A stretch of 64,000 bases of DNA. Origin: Tetranychus cinnabarinus (taxonomy: Eukaryota; Arthropoda; Arachnida; Trombidiformes; Tetranychidae). The DNA lies in the NCBI GenBank assembly GCA_022266195.1, contig WHVY01000003.1, forward strand, positions 3,100,001 through 3,164,000. The letters run 5' to 3'. Numbering within the stretch: position 1 is the stretch's first letter; each line of letters starts with the position of its first letter. The notes under the pieces were generated by a model. That model searched no databases. It was not told where the DNA came from and worked only from the letters and a program-made list of their open reading frames with translations. This document shows, in pieces, positions 1-10,203 of this stretch. Position numbers and translations under genes: made by a program.

Positions 1-520
1 AAAGAGTTTCAGCTTTCGATTTTCATGAAACCAGATTTGATAACATAATTGTGATAAGATTGATTAAACAATAACAGTTGGTCTTTGTAAATAAAGATAA
101 GCTAAATTGTAAAATATGAAAATAGTGTTGATTAAAATGATTTCACTTGTTTCAATCCATTTCAGCTTAAAATGGTTAACTGATGAAAATAACATTCAAG
201 AGTTTCTTTCATCATTCATCATGATAATTGAAAGCTTTTAATCAACACCATCAACTGAATCGGTTTGACTGAAAAAATTTAGATAAGCAAAGTCTTTAAG
301 GAAATTTGCCTCAAAAAAAGTAAATAAATCAACTCAATCTTTCCCTTTTCCCGTTCTTTGTCCATTAAATCAGTCTGTTTAACTGATTAATCTAATGATT
401 TAGTGAATAGTCAAAGATTAAAAGTTAATGGTTAATATTTAATGAATTATTCGTCTTTAAATTAGGGTTAAATCAGGATTAAGTTGCAAGAGATGTTGAG
501 GTGAAAGAAGTGAAACTTAC

Positions 521-575
521 CTGCAGCTGATGTTGTCATACAAATACATAATGATACAAATATGGTGATGAACAT
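521..575 (-). CDS. Signal-peptide first exon of a gene running off the left edge (partial)
   Basis: On the minus strand an ATG at 575-573 opens 18 codons (MFITIFVSLCICMTTSAA plus one base) that end at a strong donor, G|GTAAGT, at 521/520. The peptide has the make-up of a secretory signal: a hydrophobic core followed by small residues (T-S-A-A), so the mature protein would begin in the next exon, which lies at lower coordinates and was not found in the remaining 520 bases. Start, frame and donor agree with one another, but the exon is short and a chance occurrence cannot be excluded. The identity of the gene is unknown. The 1-520 stretch would then be intron. Confidence 0.4.
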
Positions 576-1607
576 TTTAAATGATTGTTGATGAGAAGAG
601 CGATGTGATTAAATTGTTAAACAAATTATGGTTAAAAAAAGCAATCATTTGCAAAACGATGTGAAAATGAAAAACACGGTTAAAGAAACGCTTGGAAACG
701 CTTGAAGCAGAGTTGCTTGTATCCGTTTTAGTAGCTATTGTTGATGAAGATGATGATAAAGGTAAAGTGTGACTTACAATGAATTACAAGTGAATTAATC
801 ATGATTAAGTTGAAACAATTAAAATAATAATAGAAACATAACAATAGGAATCCATAGAAATGGTTAAGATGGTAAAGAGGGGCAAAAGCTCGTCAAGTGT
901 TTATCAGACGATTATACCAACAAATGGTTAAAGTTAAATTATCAGAAAAAGTGAGAAGCATCATTTTAATGGTGATATTGATGATGATGAGAATGATGAT
1001 GATGATGATGTTAAGGCTGTCACTTTAATAATCATCATAATGTTTGTGGTCTTTGAAGGATGACAAACTGCATTTCATCTTATCTCTGTTCACTGACAAT
1101 AACCTCCCATTGAATAAGGGAGTTAATAAGGGTTGATTATTGTGTCAAACTGTAACTTTATTATCATTGAAAAGCGCAAATTAAAAGAGTTTATTCATTT
1201 TAATTGTTTAACGTTTAATTAAAATGTATACTTCATCAGCAATCCATTCACCAATGTGGTTACTGAGAGACTGAATCACCATTTCAAGTGTTATTAATAA
1301 CAACGGATTTCCTCCAATTTTGTTTAACTTTAACAAAAGTAATACAATTTGTTCATTTAATTACTAAGTTACAATTAGATATTACTTTAATCATCATTTA
1401 TTTGATTTCAATTTTCTGCTAATGAGTCGGATCGAGTTTAACAAATCAACTAAATCCTCCTTTAATTGTGATCAACAAATTATTTAAAATTCATCAGTTC
1501 AAGGCTGAATTAGGTCTTGATTATGATCAAATCGCCTCGAAAACGAAGGCCATTAAATTATTGAATGCTTAACATTAGTTAATTTAGCAAATTGGTGTAA
1601 AAATTTT
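576..1607. other. AT-rich noncoding sequence
   Basis: No supported gene. It contains GAT/ATG-rich low-complexity tracts (about 715-760 and 970-1015). It would be the upstream region of the minus-strand signal-peptide exon. Confidence 0.5.
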
Positions 1608-1968
1608 GCTTCTCTGATTATAATCAACTATAGTTTAATATTCATTGAAATGTGATGTTTTCAACTAAACATAAATTGTAAGGTTCAATCTGGTTCAAAA
1701 GCAAGGATTGAAGCATAAATTTATTGATAAAACCTTTAGCTAATTTAAATGTTTACAGATTAAGAAAATCTGTTGAGTGTAAATGAAAGATTGATTGATT
1801 TTGATTAACCATGTTAAGTTCAGAGATAACTCAGAGTTAAATAAGTGGCAGAATCATTATTAAACATAGATCCATCAAAGGTTGCTATTGTAGTTGGTAA
1901 ATTATCAAGAAATCAATTGTGATGATATCATCATTAACAGGTTGAAATTCAAGTTAAACCCAAAAACA
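1608..1968 (+). repeat. Dispersed direct repeat, copy A
   Basis: About 360 bp that aligns along its length with 4461-4822. Shared landmarks include gcttctctgatta at the left end, taaccatgtta in the middle and aagttaaacccaaaaac at the right end, with scattered substitutions and small indels between. It is followed within 13 bp by a fragment resembling the exon of the membrane-protein gene at 5788-6647, so this is probably one end of a duplicated and internally deleted block. Confidence 0.7.
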
Positions 1969-1980
1969 AGCTATTGATTA

Positions 1981-2121
1981 AGAGGTGGGTGAAGATAATG
2001 ATTTTGAGTGTTTTTAAGCTACCATTGAACTGGGAGGATGTTTGGCAGTGCACTATGAGGTGGTGAAGTGACAAAAGTGAATCTCTTTTTCCTATGATTT
2101 TTGTTGGATGACAATGATTCG
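1981..2121 (-). pseudogene. Broken fragment of the 5788-6647 membrane-protein exon
   Basis: The stretch resembles 6073-6234 on the same strand: both carry agaggtgggtga, a ctgggaggatg block, a gcagtgcacta/gcggtgcacta block and a final caatgattc. In the intact gene this encodes the Pro-rich cytoplasmic part; here indels destroy the frame. It lies directly beside repeat copy A, whereas in the intact locus the corresponding parts are 1.25 kb apart, so a duplicated block probably lost its middle. It has no start, donor or acceptor of its own. Confidence 0.6.
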
Positions 2122-2482
2122 GTAGCTTCATCAAAATGATCTGATCTTTTGATTCAGCGATCTTTCTGATGGAAAAATCAATTTATATCCAGAATATTTC
2201 AAAAGACTTAAACTGTATTCTCCACTGTAATGGCAAGTTCGCTTGAAAATAGTTTCCAATCATTTTGCGTTAAGAATTCAATTGATTCATTGGATTGAAA
2301 AAAAGTAATTTTAATGATGAAATTTTAAGCTTCGATGTCTTGAACAACATGCTACTGAAAAGCGTATAAAAAATAAATAAAACCTTTGGTTCTTAATTGT
2401 CATTGGAGAATAGATTACAATTAATGTTATTGAAAAAGCTAACCTTAGGTAAACTTAATTGAATTAGGATAAGTGATTCAAT

Positions 2483-3235
2483 CTATCTTCTCCATCCACT
2501 CCAGGAATAGTCAGGGTAATCATAATTGCTTGCTGGGTATCCAGTAGGACCAGTAGGAGCATTATAGCCACCCATCACATAAGGTATGTAAGGATAGTTA
2601 GGAGGCATGGATCCACTATTAGCGACAGGATTAATCGGGTAAGGAGCATAACTATTGGTACCAGAAACACTTATACCAGGACCATTAGAGCCTCGTCTCA
2701 TGGGTCCTGTTTGGAGGTTTGGTGCACCATTCGGACCAAAGCCGTTATTGTTACCACCGATGAAGTTGTTCATTCCTGGTCCACCAGCAACTCCCATACC
2801 AGCTCCTCCTGCACTTGAACCTCCTAAGATTGAACTCAGGTTTGGTGGACCTTGCATTGAACCCATAATGGGACCGTTGTTTCCATTGTGGTTATTATTG
2901 TTGTTATTATTCATGGGACTAGCTGCTGAACCACCGATGAAAATAATGTGAGGTCCATCTTTTTTATCCTTTTTATCTGTTGACGATGAACGGAAAAGGT
3001 TGAAACTTGATCTTGAAATTGAACCAGAGGAATCACGATCTGAAAGAGCTGACTCAATCTGTCCCATGGCTCCACTGGAAGAAGGTAAAGACGATCCTGG
3101 AGGACCGAGTATTATGATGATGGGATCACCGTTTTTAGAGGAACCAGAGACTAAAGGTGAATAGTTGGTGAAGAGAAACAGGGAAAAGAAAAGATTCCAA
3201 GAAGAAAATAATTTAAAGATTGAATTTACACTCAT
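2483..3235 (-). CDS. Secreted Gly/Pro/Asn-rich low-complexity protein
   Basis: A 250-codon frame on the minus strand. I start at the ATG 3235-3233 rather than at an in-frame GTG seven codons upstream. The N-terminus (about residues 1-31) is a good signal peptide with a hydrophobic core FFSLFLF and a VSG cleavage-like end. The mature part has two hydrophobic IIIILGPPGSS / HIIFIGGSAAS segments separated by a Ser/Asp/Lys-rich stretch, then an Asn run (residues about 107-120), a long Gly/Pro/Asn/Met-rich region and a Tyr/Pro-rich tail ending DYSWSGWRR. There are no cysteines in the mature part. This resembles cuticle, silk or matrix-type low-complexity proteins in composition only; no family was recognised. 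It appears intronless, though a noncoding 5' exon is possible. Confidence 0.6.
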   Translation of the reverse strand: MSVNSIFKLFSSWNLFFSLFLFTNYSPLVSGSSKNGDPIIIILGPPGSSLPSSSGAMGQIESALSDRDSSGSISRSSFNLFRSSSTDKKDKKDGPHIIFIGGSAASPMNNNNNNNHNGNNGPIMGSMQGPPNLSSILGGSSAGGAGMGVAGGPGMNNFIGGNNNGFGPNGAPNLQTGPMRRGSNGPGISVSGTNSYAPYPINPVANSGSMPPNYPYIPYVMGGYNAPTGPTGYPASNYDYPDYSWSGWRR

Positions 3236-5787
3236 TTTGAGTGTATCTTTATCCACTTGACGAATCGCTTGTTAAACTATGACACTTGATGAAACAAAAC
3301 TAACCAATGAAGATCAGATCATGAGATGTTTGCGCGCAAAAAGCTAACAGTGAAATGAAGATGAATTTATGGTGTGATCGTCCTAAAATAGACTTCACCA
3401 TTTTAATGGAACAACGATTTTTCTCCCATCTTTTTGTTCATCAATTAGTCTTAAAGCCCGTTATAGTTGGTAATTAATTAACAAATGGCGAGTATTTAGG
3501 TTGCTTGGTTGAGATCAATACAAAGCTTTGGCCTTAAAAATTGATAAAAGAAAAAAAAGAAACTTTTAAAGATGAGTTCAACTTTGATACAAACCTGAAA
3601 GGTGAATAAGTAACGTAAAAATATCATTCAATAGTCTGTATGGCTTGAAAGGATCATAATGTTGATGTTCAACAAAAAGATGTTCATTGTCATCTTCATC
3701 CTCCACTGTTCCAATAATCATCTTCATTCATTTTCACCAACTGTACATCTTTCCTGAACAACAATATCGTCTACCGATTCTTGCTTCCCTTTCAATGAGC
3801 GTTATGGGTTACTGAATAGATTCATCTTTTGCGTGGCTAATTAATTCCCTGTGAATAATAGCTCATCTAAATTCATGATAATCTTTAATCCTGTTAATTT
3901 ATAAAGACAAAATTGGGTTATCTTAACTATCACCTAAATCATCTTCAATGATAGTTACATTTATTCAATCTTCATATTGACTTATTGTCCTGTTAAATTC
4001 ATTATGCATCTGAAATAGAAATGAAGTTAGAATTAAAAAATTGGGTTGACAGAATTATGAGGACATATCGATAAAAAATTAGTCGATATCGGGTAAATTT
4101 ATCAACTCAATGTTTAGGTTTAACCAAGACTTAAAAATTTGGTCTTGGTTTTGATATTTGGTTTTGGCTTTAATTATTACTATCATTTATTGTTGTTCAT
4201 TTCTTGTGTTTATTCATTTCTCAGAGTCAAGGTATTGAATTGGATCAACTAATCAACAAAGTGTCTTTTAATTGTGATTGTTAAAGAACTATTCCCTGAT
4301 TTAATCAACTTTGCCAACCATTCGAAAGTGAATTTCAAAATTCGTCTATTGGAGTCCATTGATCCATTGATCACCAAGACTTGAATTTGGCTTTTGAAGA
4401 AGATCATTAGATTCTTGAAATGGGTTAAACACTTGTTAATTAGAATGATTGGTTTAATTAGCTTCTCTGATTAACATCAATAATAGGAACTTAACATTCA
4501 TTGGAATGCAATGTTTTCAGCTAAATATAAATTGTAAGGTTCTGTTTGGTTTATAATGATTCAAGTATAAAATGGATGAAACCTTTAGCTAATTTAAATT
4601 TTTACAGATTACTCAAGAAAAATTTGTTGAGTGTAAATGAAAGATTGATGAATTTTGATTAACCATGTTAGTTTCAGAGATAACTCAGAGTTAAATAAGC
4701 GGCAGAATCATTATTAAACATGAATCCATTAAAGTTTGCTATTGTACTTGGTGAATAACCAAGAAATCAATTGTGATGATATCATCATTAACAGGTTGGA
4801 ATTCAAGTTAAACCCAAAAACTGGCTAAACCAAATTGATTAGTTAATTTTTGTCCATTAAATGTTTCACCTTTTAATGTAATCTAATCACGAAATAATAT
4901 CGAGACTGAACTGATAATTTTTTTTTCTTATTCTCACATTGTCAGTCCTTTTAGAATCTGAATTGATCAGATCTTTTTTTAATGTTCATTTATTCATGTT
5001 GGAATATTTTACATTTATGGTTTTGTTTGGTTCATGTTCAACCCATTGTTAACAATTGAATATTTATTTACAGCTCATGATAATGATCTACATCATCAAT
5101 AACCTGTCATCTTCAATATCATCTGAGTTTCAATCTCATCTTCCTGTTTTCCTGTTGCCACTGTAAAAGCCTTTTAACCTCAGTAGCCATTTTAATGGAT
5201 GTTTCCAGTGTAACCTTATTTGAGTTTCATTTTAGAGTTTATAATTTGATTATCATTTGAAAAGCTATTCATTGAATAGGAATTGGAAACACTTTATGAT
5301 AATTGTTTCAACATTTTCCATTGAACCGTTGATTGCTAGGCAAATGTTTAATCTGTAAAGAATAACAATTTGCATTTGATTGATGTAACGTAACACTTTA
5401 AGTAAACACTGATCAATAGTTAAGTAGCGAGTGATTGATTTTAAACACGAGAGTTAACATTTTGGTAGACTTTGTAGACAAATTTAGAGCAATAAATTAA
5501 TTTATTATCATTTAGTTAGTTTATGTGTATAATTGATTCAATACTCTATTGAGTTTGTTTTTCGTATCATTTCATTTTGCGCTGATAATTCACGCTTTCA
5601 AGTTGATTTTTATGTTTGATGTTTCACTAAAAATGGGGAATCAGTTGCAGAGGAATTATTAAATGAGTCATTTGGTCGTATGGTACAAAAAAAAGATGCG
5701 AAAAAAATTCATAACGAGAATCACGATTGAAGAAATGGTAAAACCATGAGAGAAAAAAAATGAAATTACATGTTGCATGCATTTAAA
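3236..5787. other. Intergenic AT-rich sequence with repeat copy B
   Basis: No supported coding sequence between the secreted low-complexity protein and the end of the membrane-protein gene. It holds the second copy of the 360-bp repeat (4461-4822). The rest is unremarkable AT-rich DNA. Confidence 0.5.
4461..4822 (+). repeat. Dispersed direct repeat, copy B
   Basis: Partner of 1608-1968 in the same orientation. Here the intact membrane-protein exon lies 1.25 kb to the right, which makes this the more complete locus of the two. Confidence 0.7.
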
Positions 5788-6891
5788 TTAGGCTTGGAAG
5801 GAAAAAAAATTGTACGAACGAGTGTTTTCATTATCACAATTATGAACATCAGCTTTACAGAAGATATTTGAAGATGAAGGAGTTGATGAGGAAGTTGATG
5901 GGCCAGGTTGCTGGGTTGATGGTGATCCATGATGGTGAGATGTCGAAGATGCGCAGTTATTTGGTGTATATTGTTGCTGATGTGAGTATGATGTAGATGG
6001 TTGAGATTGAAAGTGAGATGAATGAGCTACTGTTGGTGAAAGCATTGTGGATGTTGATGGCTTATGTGATTGAGAGGTGGGTGATGGTTGAGAGTGGTTT
6101 AAGGTTTTATCATTAGCTACCATTAAACTACTGGGAGGATGTTTTGGCGGTGCACTACGCGGTGGTGGAGGCGGTGAAGTGGCAAAAGTAGAAACTCTTT
6201 TTTCCCTGTGATTCTTATTGTATGGCAATGATTCATAAATATAATTTTCAGCTTCTTCTTCTATTATGGGTCCTTGTTGTTGAGCCCAAAGAGCTGAAGG
6301 AACTGGTGGACGAGCAAGCAAAGGTTTACTTCGATCAGATGAATCGGAATAACGAAGAGTCAGTGAACTTTCCTCAGACACAATGGACTGGGAATGATTG
6401 GGTGTTGATGAGGCTGTAGAAATGTATTGAAAATTTTTGGATGGAGATGTAGGCATTAATCCTGCTCTAAGTAGCGCTGCTTTCTTCTCTTCTAGATTAA
6501 TATATGAATAGGCCACAGCACAAACAATAACCACCACAATTATGGCAATTGATATGGAAATCACAATCATGGTATTAAAATAGATAGGCACTGAGCGATC
6601 TTGCGGTCTTTCAAGCATATTTCGTTCTGCGGAATAACTTCTAAGCACTGTGAGGAAATAAAATAAAGGATACAAAGAAATAAATGAGAAATCAAACAAG
6701 GTCAATGAAAGGAAATACAAAAATTTCGAAACATTTGTAAACAAAGACATTTTTTACTCACCAAAATTTTTGCCCAAGCTTTTCATCACAGCACCAAACT
6801 CCTTGACATTGATTTTACCATCACCATCTTTGTCGAACAGCGAGAAAGCTTCATCAATATCGCTCATCTGATCTCTTGATTCACCCGTCAT
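5788..6891 (-). CDS. EF-hand exon spliced to a single-pass membrane protein with Ser/Pro-rich tail
   Basis: Exon 1 is 6891-6762 (ATG at 6891, 43 codons plus one base, donor G|GTGAGT); the 114-bp intron ends in a ttcctcacag acceptor; exon 2 is 6647-5788. The join keeps frame and predicts 329 aa. Exon 1 reads like the start of calmodulin: EAFSLFDKDGDGKINVKEF is an EF-hand with D-x-D-x-D-x-K-x-N-x-x-E, followed by AVMKSLGKN. Exon 2 begins with a short extracellular-type stretch, then a transmembrane helix (IVISISIAIIVVVIVCAVAY), a basic stop-transfer region, and a long tail with EENY-type tyrosines, PPPPPRSAPPKHPP proline motifs and Ser/Gln-rich C-terminus. The tail suggests SH3/SH2 partners. 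A single EF-hand plus a TM segment is unusual; exon 1 may belong to a different transcript. The specific family was not recognised; a cell-adhesion-receptor tail is one possibility. A non-LTR element sits just upstream. Confidence 0.55.
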
Positions 6892-7100
6892 TTTGATTAA
6901 AAAAAAAATCTATTAACACAAAACCAATAGATTGGGAACAAGAACCACCTGGCTGATTTTCACAACAAAAGCAGGAAATCCCAATCTAAGAAGAAGACAT
7001 TAGTCATACCATTACTAACATTGCTCTTCGACTTGAAAGACATTTAAATTTTCATCTCTTCTTGCATTATCTTCAATACAAGCGATAGTGCAGCCATCTA

Positions 7101-9729
7101 TTAAATTAGTTGCTTCTCAAAATTGTCTTTATTGGGTTGTTCAGTTTACATTTAGGGATGCCTAGGTTTCGCAGTCCCGTTGATTATACAAGGTTGTTGT
7201 GTACATATGTTGTTTTGTTTTTTGGGGGATTTTGAAAGTTTAAATTACAATTATTTTGATTTTCTTTTGGGTGTATTTTCTGTGAGAGGTTGGGATGTGA
7301 TGGATTTTCTTGTTACATGATAATTCTTGAGATGTTGGTTGATGTGTTTATCAAAAATTGAAGCAAAAATTTTGTCAAATAAGAAATAGTTAGTAGAAAA
7401 GATAAAAAAGGGTATGAGTCTGGTGGGATTGTTGTTGACGAAATGAAGGATTTGATTTCTTTCAGTTTCATGTAGTCGGCATTCAGTTAACCAATGAGAA
7501 GGTTCATTTCTTTTGGATCCGCATAGGCAGGAGTTATTGTTGGTGAAGTAATTGTATCTTCCGAGGATTATTGCAATGTTTTTGTCAATGTATTTCCTAA
7601 CTCCATGTTGTTTCCATGGTCCGAGTATATTTCTGTTTTTGGGATCTTCTTTTTCCCATTGTTGGTCAATTAGTTTGTCGACGTTATGTTTGACCATTTG
7701 GTTTTTGCCCCACCAGATTTGGTCGCTAGAAATACAGGGAGCTAAATCTGGGAATTTTTCAAAAAAGGTGTTAATATTATTTGTTTGGGTTTTACTGAAA
7801 AATCTGGTGAAATATCTATCTAATACTGAGTCAATTAGTTTGGCCCATATTGGCCTGAGGCCTAGGATTGAGTATACGGTGAGGGTATTAAGGGAAAAGT
7901 TAAAGTGGGTAGTTTTCCTAATGAGCTTATTTGCTGCATGTTCGAAGTTTTTTCGGTTAGTTGGGTAGGTGATTAATTTTTCAAAGATGAGTTCGTTGTA
8001 GGTATAAGCTATTGATTCTATTTTTGCAGAGTTTACTAATGAGAGAATATTCAGGGGAAGGTGAGTGATCTTAGGGTTGTTTGTTAGGATTTTGTTGGTT
8101 ATTTTGACCATTTTATCAATTACTGATTCTATGGTAAAGGAATGTGTGTGGGTGTTCCAACAGATTCCTAATAATTTTCCTTTTTGGTTAATGTTAATGT
8201 TAGGATCTATTTTGTTAATTTCACTGACTGTTTTAAATCTTGCTATTATTTGGGTTTTTTGTGGGAGAATTGTTAAGTTAGCTTCTTTGAGCAGATCGAT
8301 TGCTTTTTCAGTTATGATTTTTGTACTCTTAACTAGGTGTTGGGTAAAGTCAATTATTCTTGGTTGTATAATGAAGATCAAGTCATCGGCGTAGGCTGTA
8401 ACTGCTACTTTTAGACCTGAGCAATCATTATGTAAATTTCCCCGAACTGCTATTGGAGGTTGATTGAGAAAGTTGTCGTTTAGATCATTCAGCACATATT
8501 GGGTACCAATGATGTAGAGGAAAGGGCCCAATATCGAGCCTTGCGGTACTCCTTCATCGATCTTTCTTAGTTTAAAAGTTGTTGGATCCAGAATCGCCAT
8601 GTATCTCTGATCCAAGTAGTTGTTGATTAACTCGATTGTGTCATTGTCGACTTTTAATTTTGTAAGCTCTAACAGGATTTTTTGGTGACTGATTTTATCG
8701 AATGCAGATTCGACATCGACGAGGAAGATGCCAGGAGTAGTTGGTAAATAGATTTGGATGTTGCTTTCTATTTCTTTGAGTGCTGTTACGATGCTTTTAT
8801 AATTTTGATAGGCGTGCTGGTTTCTGAAGAAGTTCGTTGGTATTCTTGATTTGATCTCATCCAGCATGAAGATTTCCAGAACTTTTGAGAGATTAGATTG
8901 AATTGATATTGGCCTTGGCCTTTTTCCATCACTTTTTGGAATCATGACAGTGTTGGAGATTCGCCAAGTATCAGGTATAAAATTATGTTGAAGTAATAAA
9001 TTGTAAATTTTTGTTATCTTTTCAGGAAATTCTTCAACTAGTTCTTTAAGACCTTTGATTGTAATACCGTCTAGTCCCGGAGTTGCATGTTTATTCAGGC
9101 GTTTGATGTTAGCTTTGATGGTGTCAATGGTGGTGGTTTTGTCGTTTTGTTTGGGTGGTAAGTGAGATGTTTTGTTTATGTCATGAAGCTGAAGGTTGAA
9201 AAGATGTTTCATATTCAAGAGATTTTCAGTGTATATATCTTCAACTTGTTGATCGTGTTCATTTAAATATAATTTTATCTTTTTCCATATTTCAGCTGAT
9301 TCTTTCATGTCTTTGAAGGAGTTTTTGATGTTAGTGTAGAGTTGATGAATAAGTATCTTTTTGGCTTCTTTGTATTGTTGAGTATTTAGATTATCTTGAT
9401 TCTTTTTTCGTTGTTTCGTTAAGATTTTGATCTTTTTTCGGACTTCTTCGTTGACAGAGGCATTATTCCAATTTTTGTTTTGCTTTTTAACCCAATATTG
9501 TTTGTTGTGGAAGGTTTTGATTCTTAGGTTGAGTATATACCAGAAAAAGTTGTTGACGTCTTCGATGTTTGAAATTGTATGGTTGTGGAAGGCATTTTTT
9601 ATCAAATTTGATTTTGATTTTAACTAAAATTAGTTAATTAGGTTTAGTTAATTAAAGATAATTAACAATTTTCACAGAGGTAAATTTTAACACGTTGGAC
9701 CTTCAATTGTCACCTGTTGCCCCACTACT
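7101..9729 (-). mobile_element. 5'-truncated non-LTR retrotransposon
   Basis: Element boundaries are inferred. The 8-bp word gccatcta occurs at 7093-7100 and again at 9730-9737 and could be the target-site duplication. On the minus strand the 3' end carries an AATAAA signal near 7125, and the body is a single long RT frame (7251-9605). There is no upstream endonuclease domain, so the copy is truncated, as most LINE copies are. It is inserted upstream of the EF-hand/membrane-protein gene in the same orientation, between that gene and the coiled-coil/WD40 gene. Confidence 0.75.
7251..9605 (-). CDS. Non-LTR reverse transcriptase (no endonuclease, open frame)
   Basis: 784 codons open from a non-ATG start; there is no upstream in-frame ATG before a stop, as expected of a truncated copy. 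Residues about 1-160 are a Lys/Asn-rich linker found between endonuclease and RT in LINEs. RT signatures follow in order: TPGLDGI (template-binding region), VDVESAFDKI (motif A), GVPQGSILGPFLY at about 352-364 (motif B), AYADDL with the catalytic Asp pair at about 405-408 (motif C), and LGICW (thumb side). The C-terminus has a C-x-C-x8-H-x4-C cluster at about 693-709 (CLCGSKRNEPSHWLTEC), typical of the Jockey/R1/I group; no RNase H was seen. The catalytic YADD is intact and no stop interrupts 784 codons, so insertion was recent. Clade assignment needs a phylogeny. Confidence 0.85.
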   Translation of the reverse strand: MIKNAFHNHTISNIEDVNNFFWYILNLRIKTFHNKQYWVKKQNKNWNNASVNEEVRKKIKILTKQRKKNQDNLNTQQYKEAKKILIHQLYTNIKNSFKDMKESAEIWKKIKLYLNEHDQQVEDIYTENLLNMKHLFNLQLHDINKTSHLPPKQNDKTTTIDTIKANIKRLNKHATPGLDGITIKGLKELVEEFPEKITKIYNLLLQHNFIPDTWRISNTVMIPKSDGKRPRPISIQSNLSKVLEIFMLDEIKSRIPTNFFRNQHAYQNYKSIVTALKEIESNIQIYLPTTPGIFLVDVESAFDKISHQKILLELTKLKVDNDTIELINNYLDQRYMAILDPTTFKLRKIDEGVPQGSILGPFLYIIGTQYVLNDLNDNFLNQPPIAVRGNLHNDCSGLKVAVTAYADDLIFIIQPRIIDFTQHLVKSTKIITEKAIDLLKEANLTILPQKTQIIARFKTVSEINKIDPNININQKGKLLGICWNTHTHSFTIESVIDKMVKITNKILTNNPKITHLPLNILSLVNSAKIESIAYTYNELIFEKLITYPTNRKNFEHAANKLIRKTTHFNFSLNTLTVYSILGLRPIWAKLIDSVLDRYFTRFFSKTQTNNINTFFEKFPDLAPCISSDQIWWGKNQMVKHNVDKLIDQQWEKEDPKNRNILGPWKQHGVRKYIDKNIAIILGRYNYFTNNNSCLCGSKRNEPSHWLTECRLHETERNQILHFVNNNPTRLIPFFIFSTNYFLFDKIFASIFDKHINQHLKNYHVTRKSITSQPLTENTPKRKSK

Positions 9730-10203
9730 GCCATCTAGGTTTGTGAAAAGAATTTATTAATTGATTCCGAAAAAATCGGAATCGTCTATTCGTTGGTTAA
9801 TCTTTTCCCTCTTTTTTATACGCATCTTTATCCACACCTACTAAACAAAAAGTTTTCATTCACCCTGTATTTTGAGAGAGAAAAGAGAAAAAATAATATA
9901 AAAAAAGGAGAGAGAGTAAACGTAAGCAACAACAGCAACATCAACAGGCAGATTCTTTCTCTCCATTTCTCTCTCTATCTATCTCTCTCTCCTTTTCATC
10001 CATATCTGTCTGTTATTCTGTTTTGGTTGTTTGTCAGTGTTTGACATTAACTTAACATCACGATCATCATCATCGCCATCAGGAACAACAACAACAACAC
10101 TACCAACAACAGCAAGACCCACAACACCAGTAACAGCAACAGGACCAGGACCAGGACCAGCAACAATACACCAATAATATTAAACGTTAAAGTAGTCAAC
10201 ATT
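9730..10203 (+). promoter_or_regulatory. Upstream region / 5' UTR of the coiled-coil-WD40 gene, with simple repeats
   Basis: Includes a gagaga tract, a TCTCTC/CTATCT tract (about 9950-10000) and a CAA/ACC-rich stretch (about 10080-10170) immediately before the ATG at 10204. Such CT- and CAA-rich leaders are common in invertebrate 5' UTRs. No TATA box can be singled out. Confidence 0.4.

Noticed and set aside
2655..2951. 98-aa Pro/Leu-rich frame on the plus strand
   Set aside because: Antisense shadow of the Gly/Pro-rich secreted protein on the minus strand.
6762..6891. A complete calmodulin gene
   Set aside because: Only the first EF-hand exon is present; no second to fourth EF-hands were found nearby.
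9793..10044. 83-aa plus-strand frame upstream of the WD40 gene
   Set aside because: Lies in the CT-rich leader and is explained by simple sequence.
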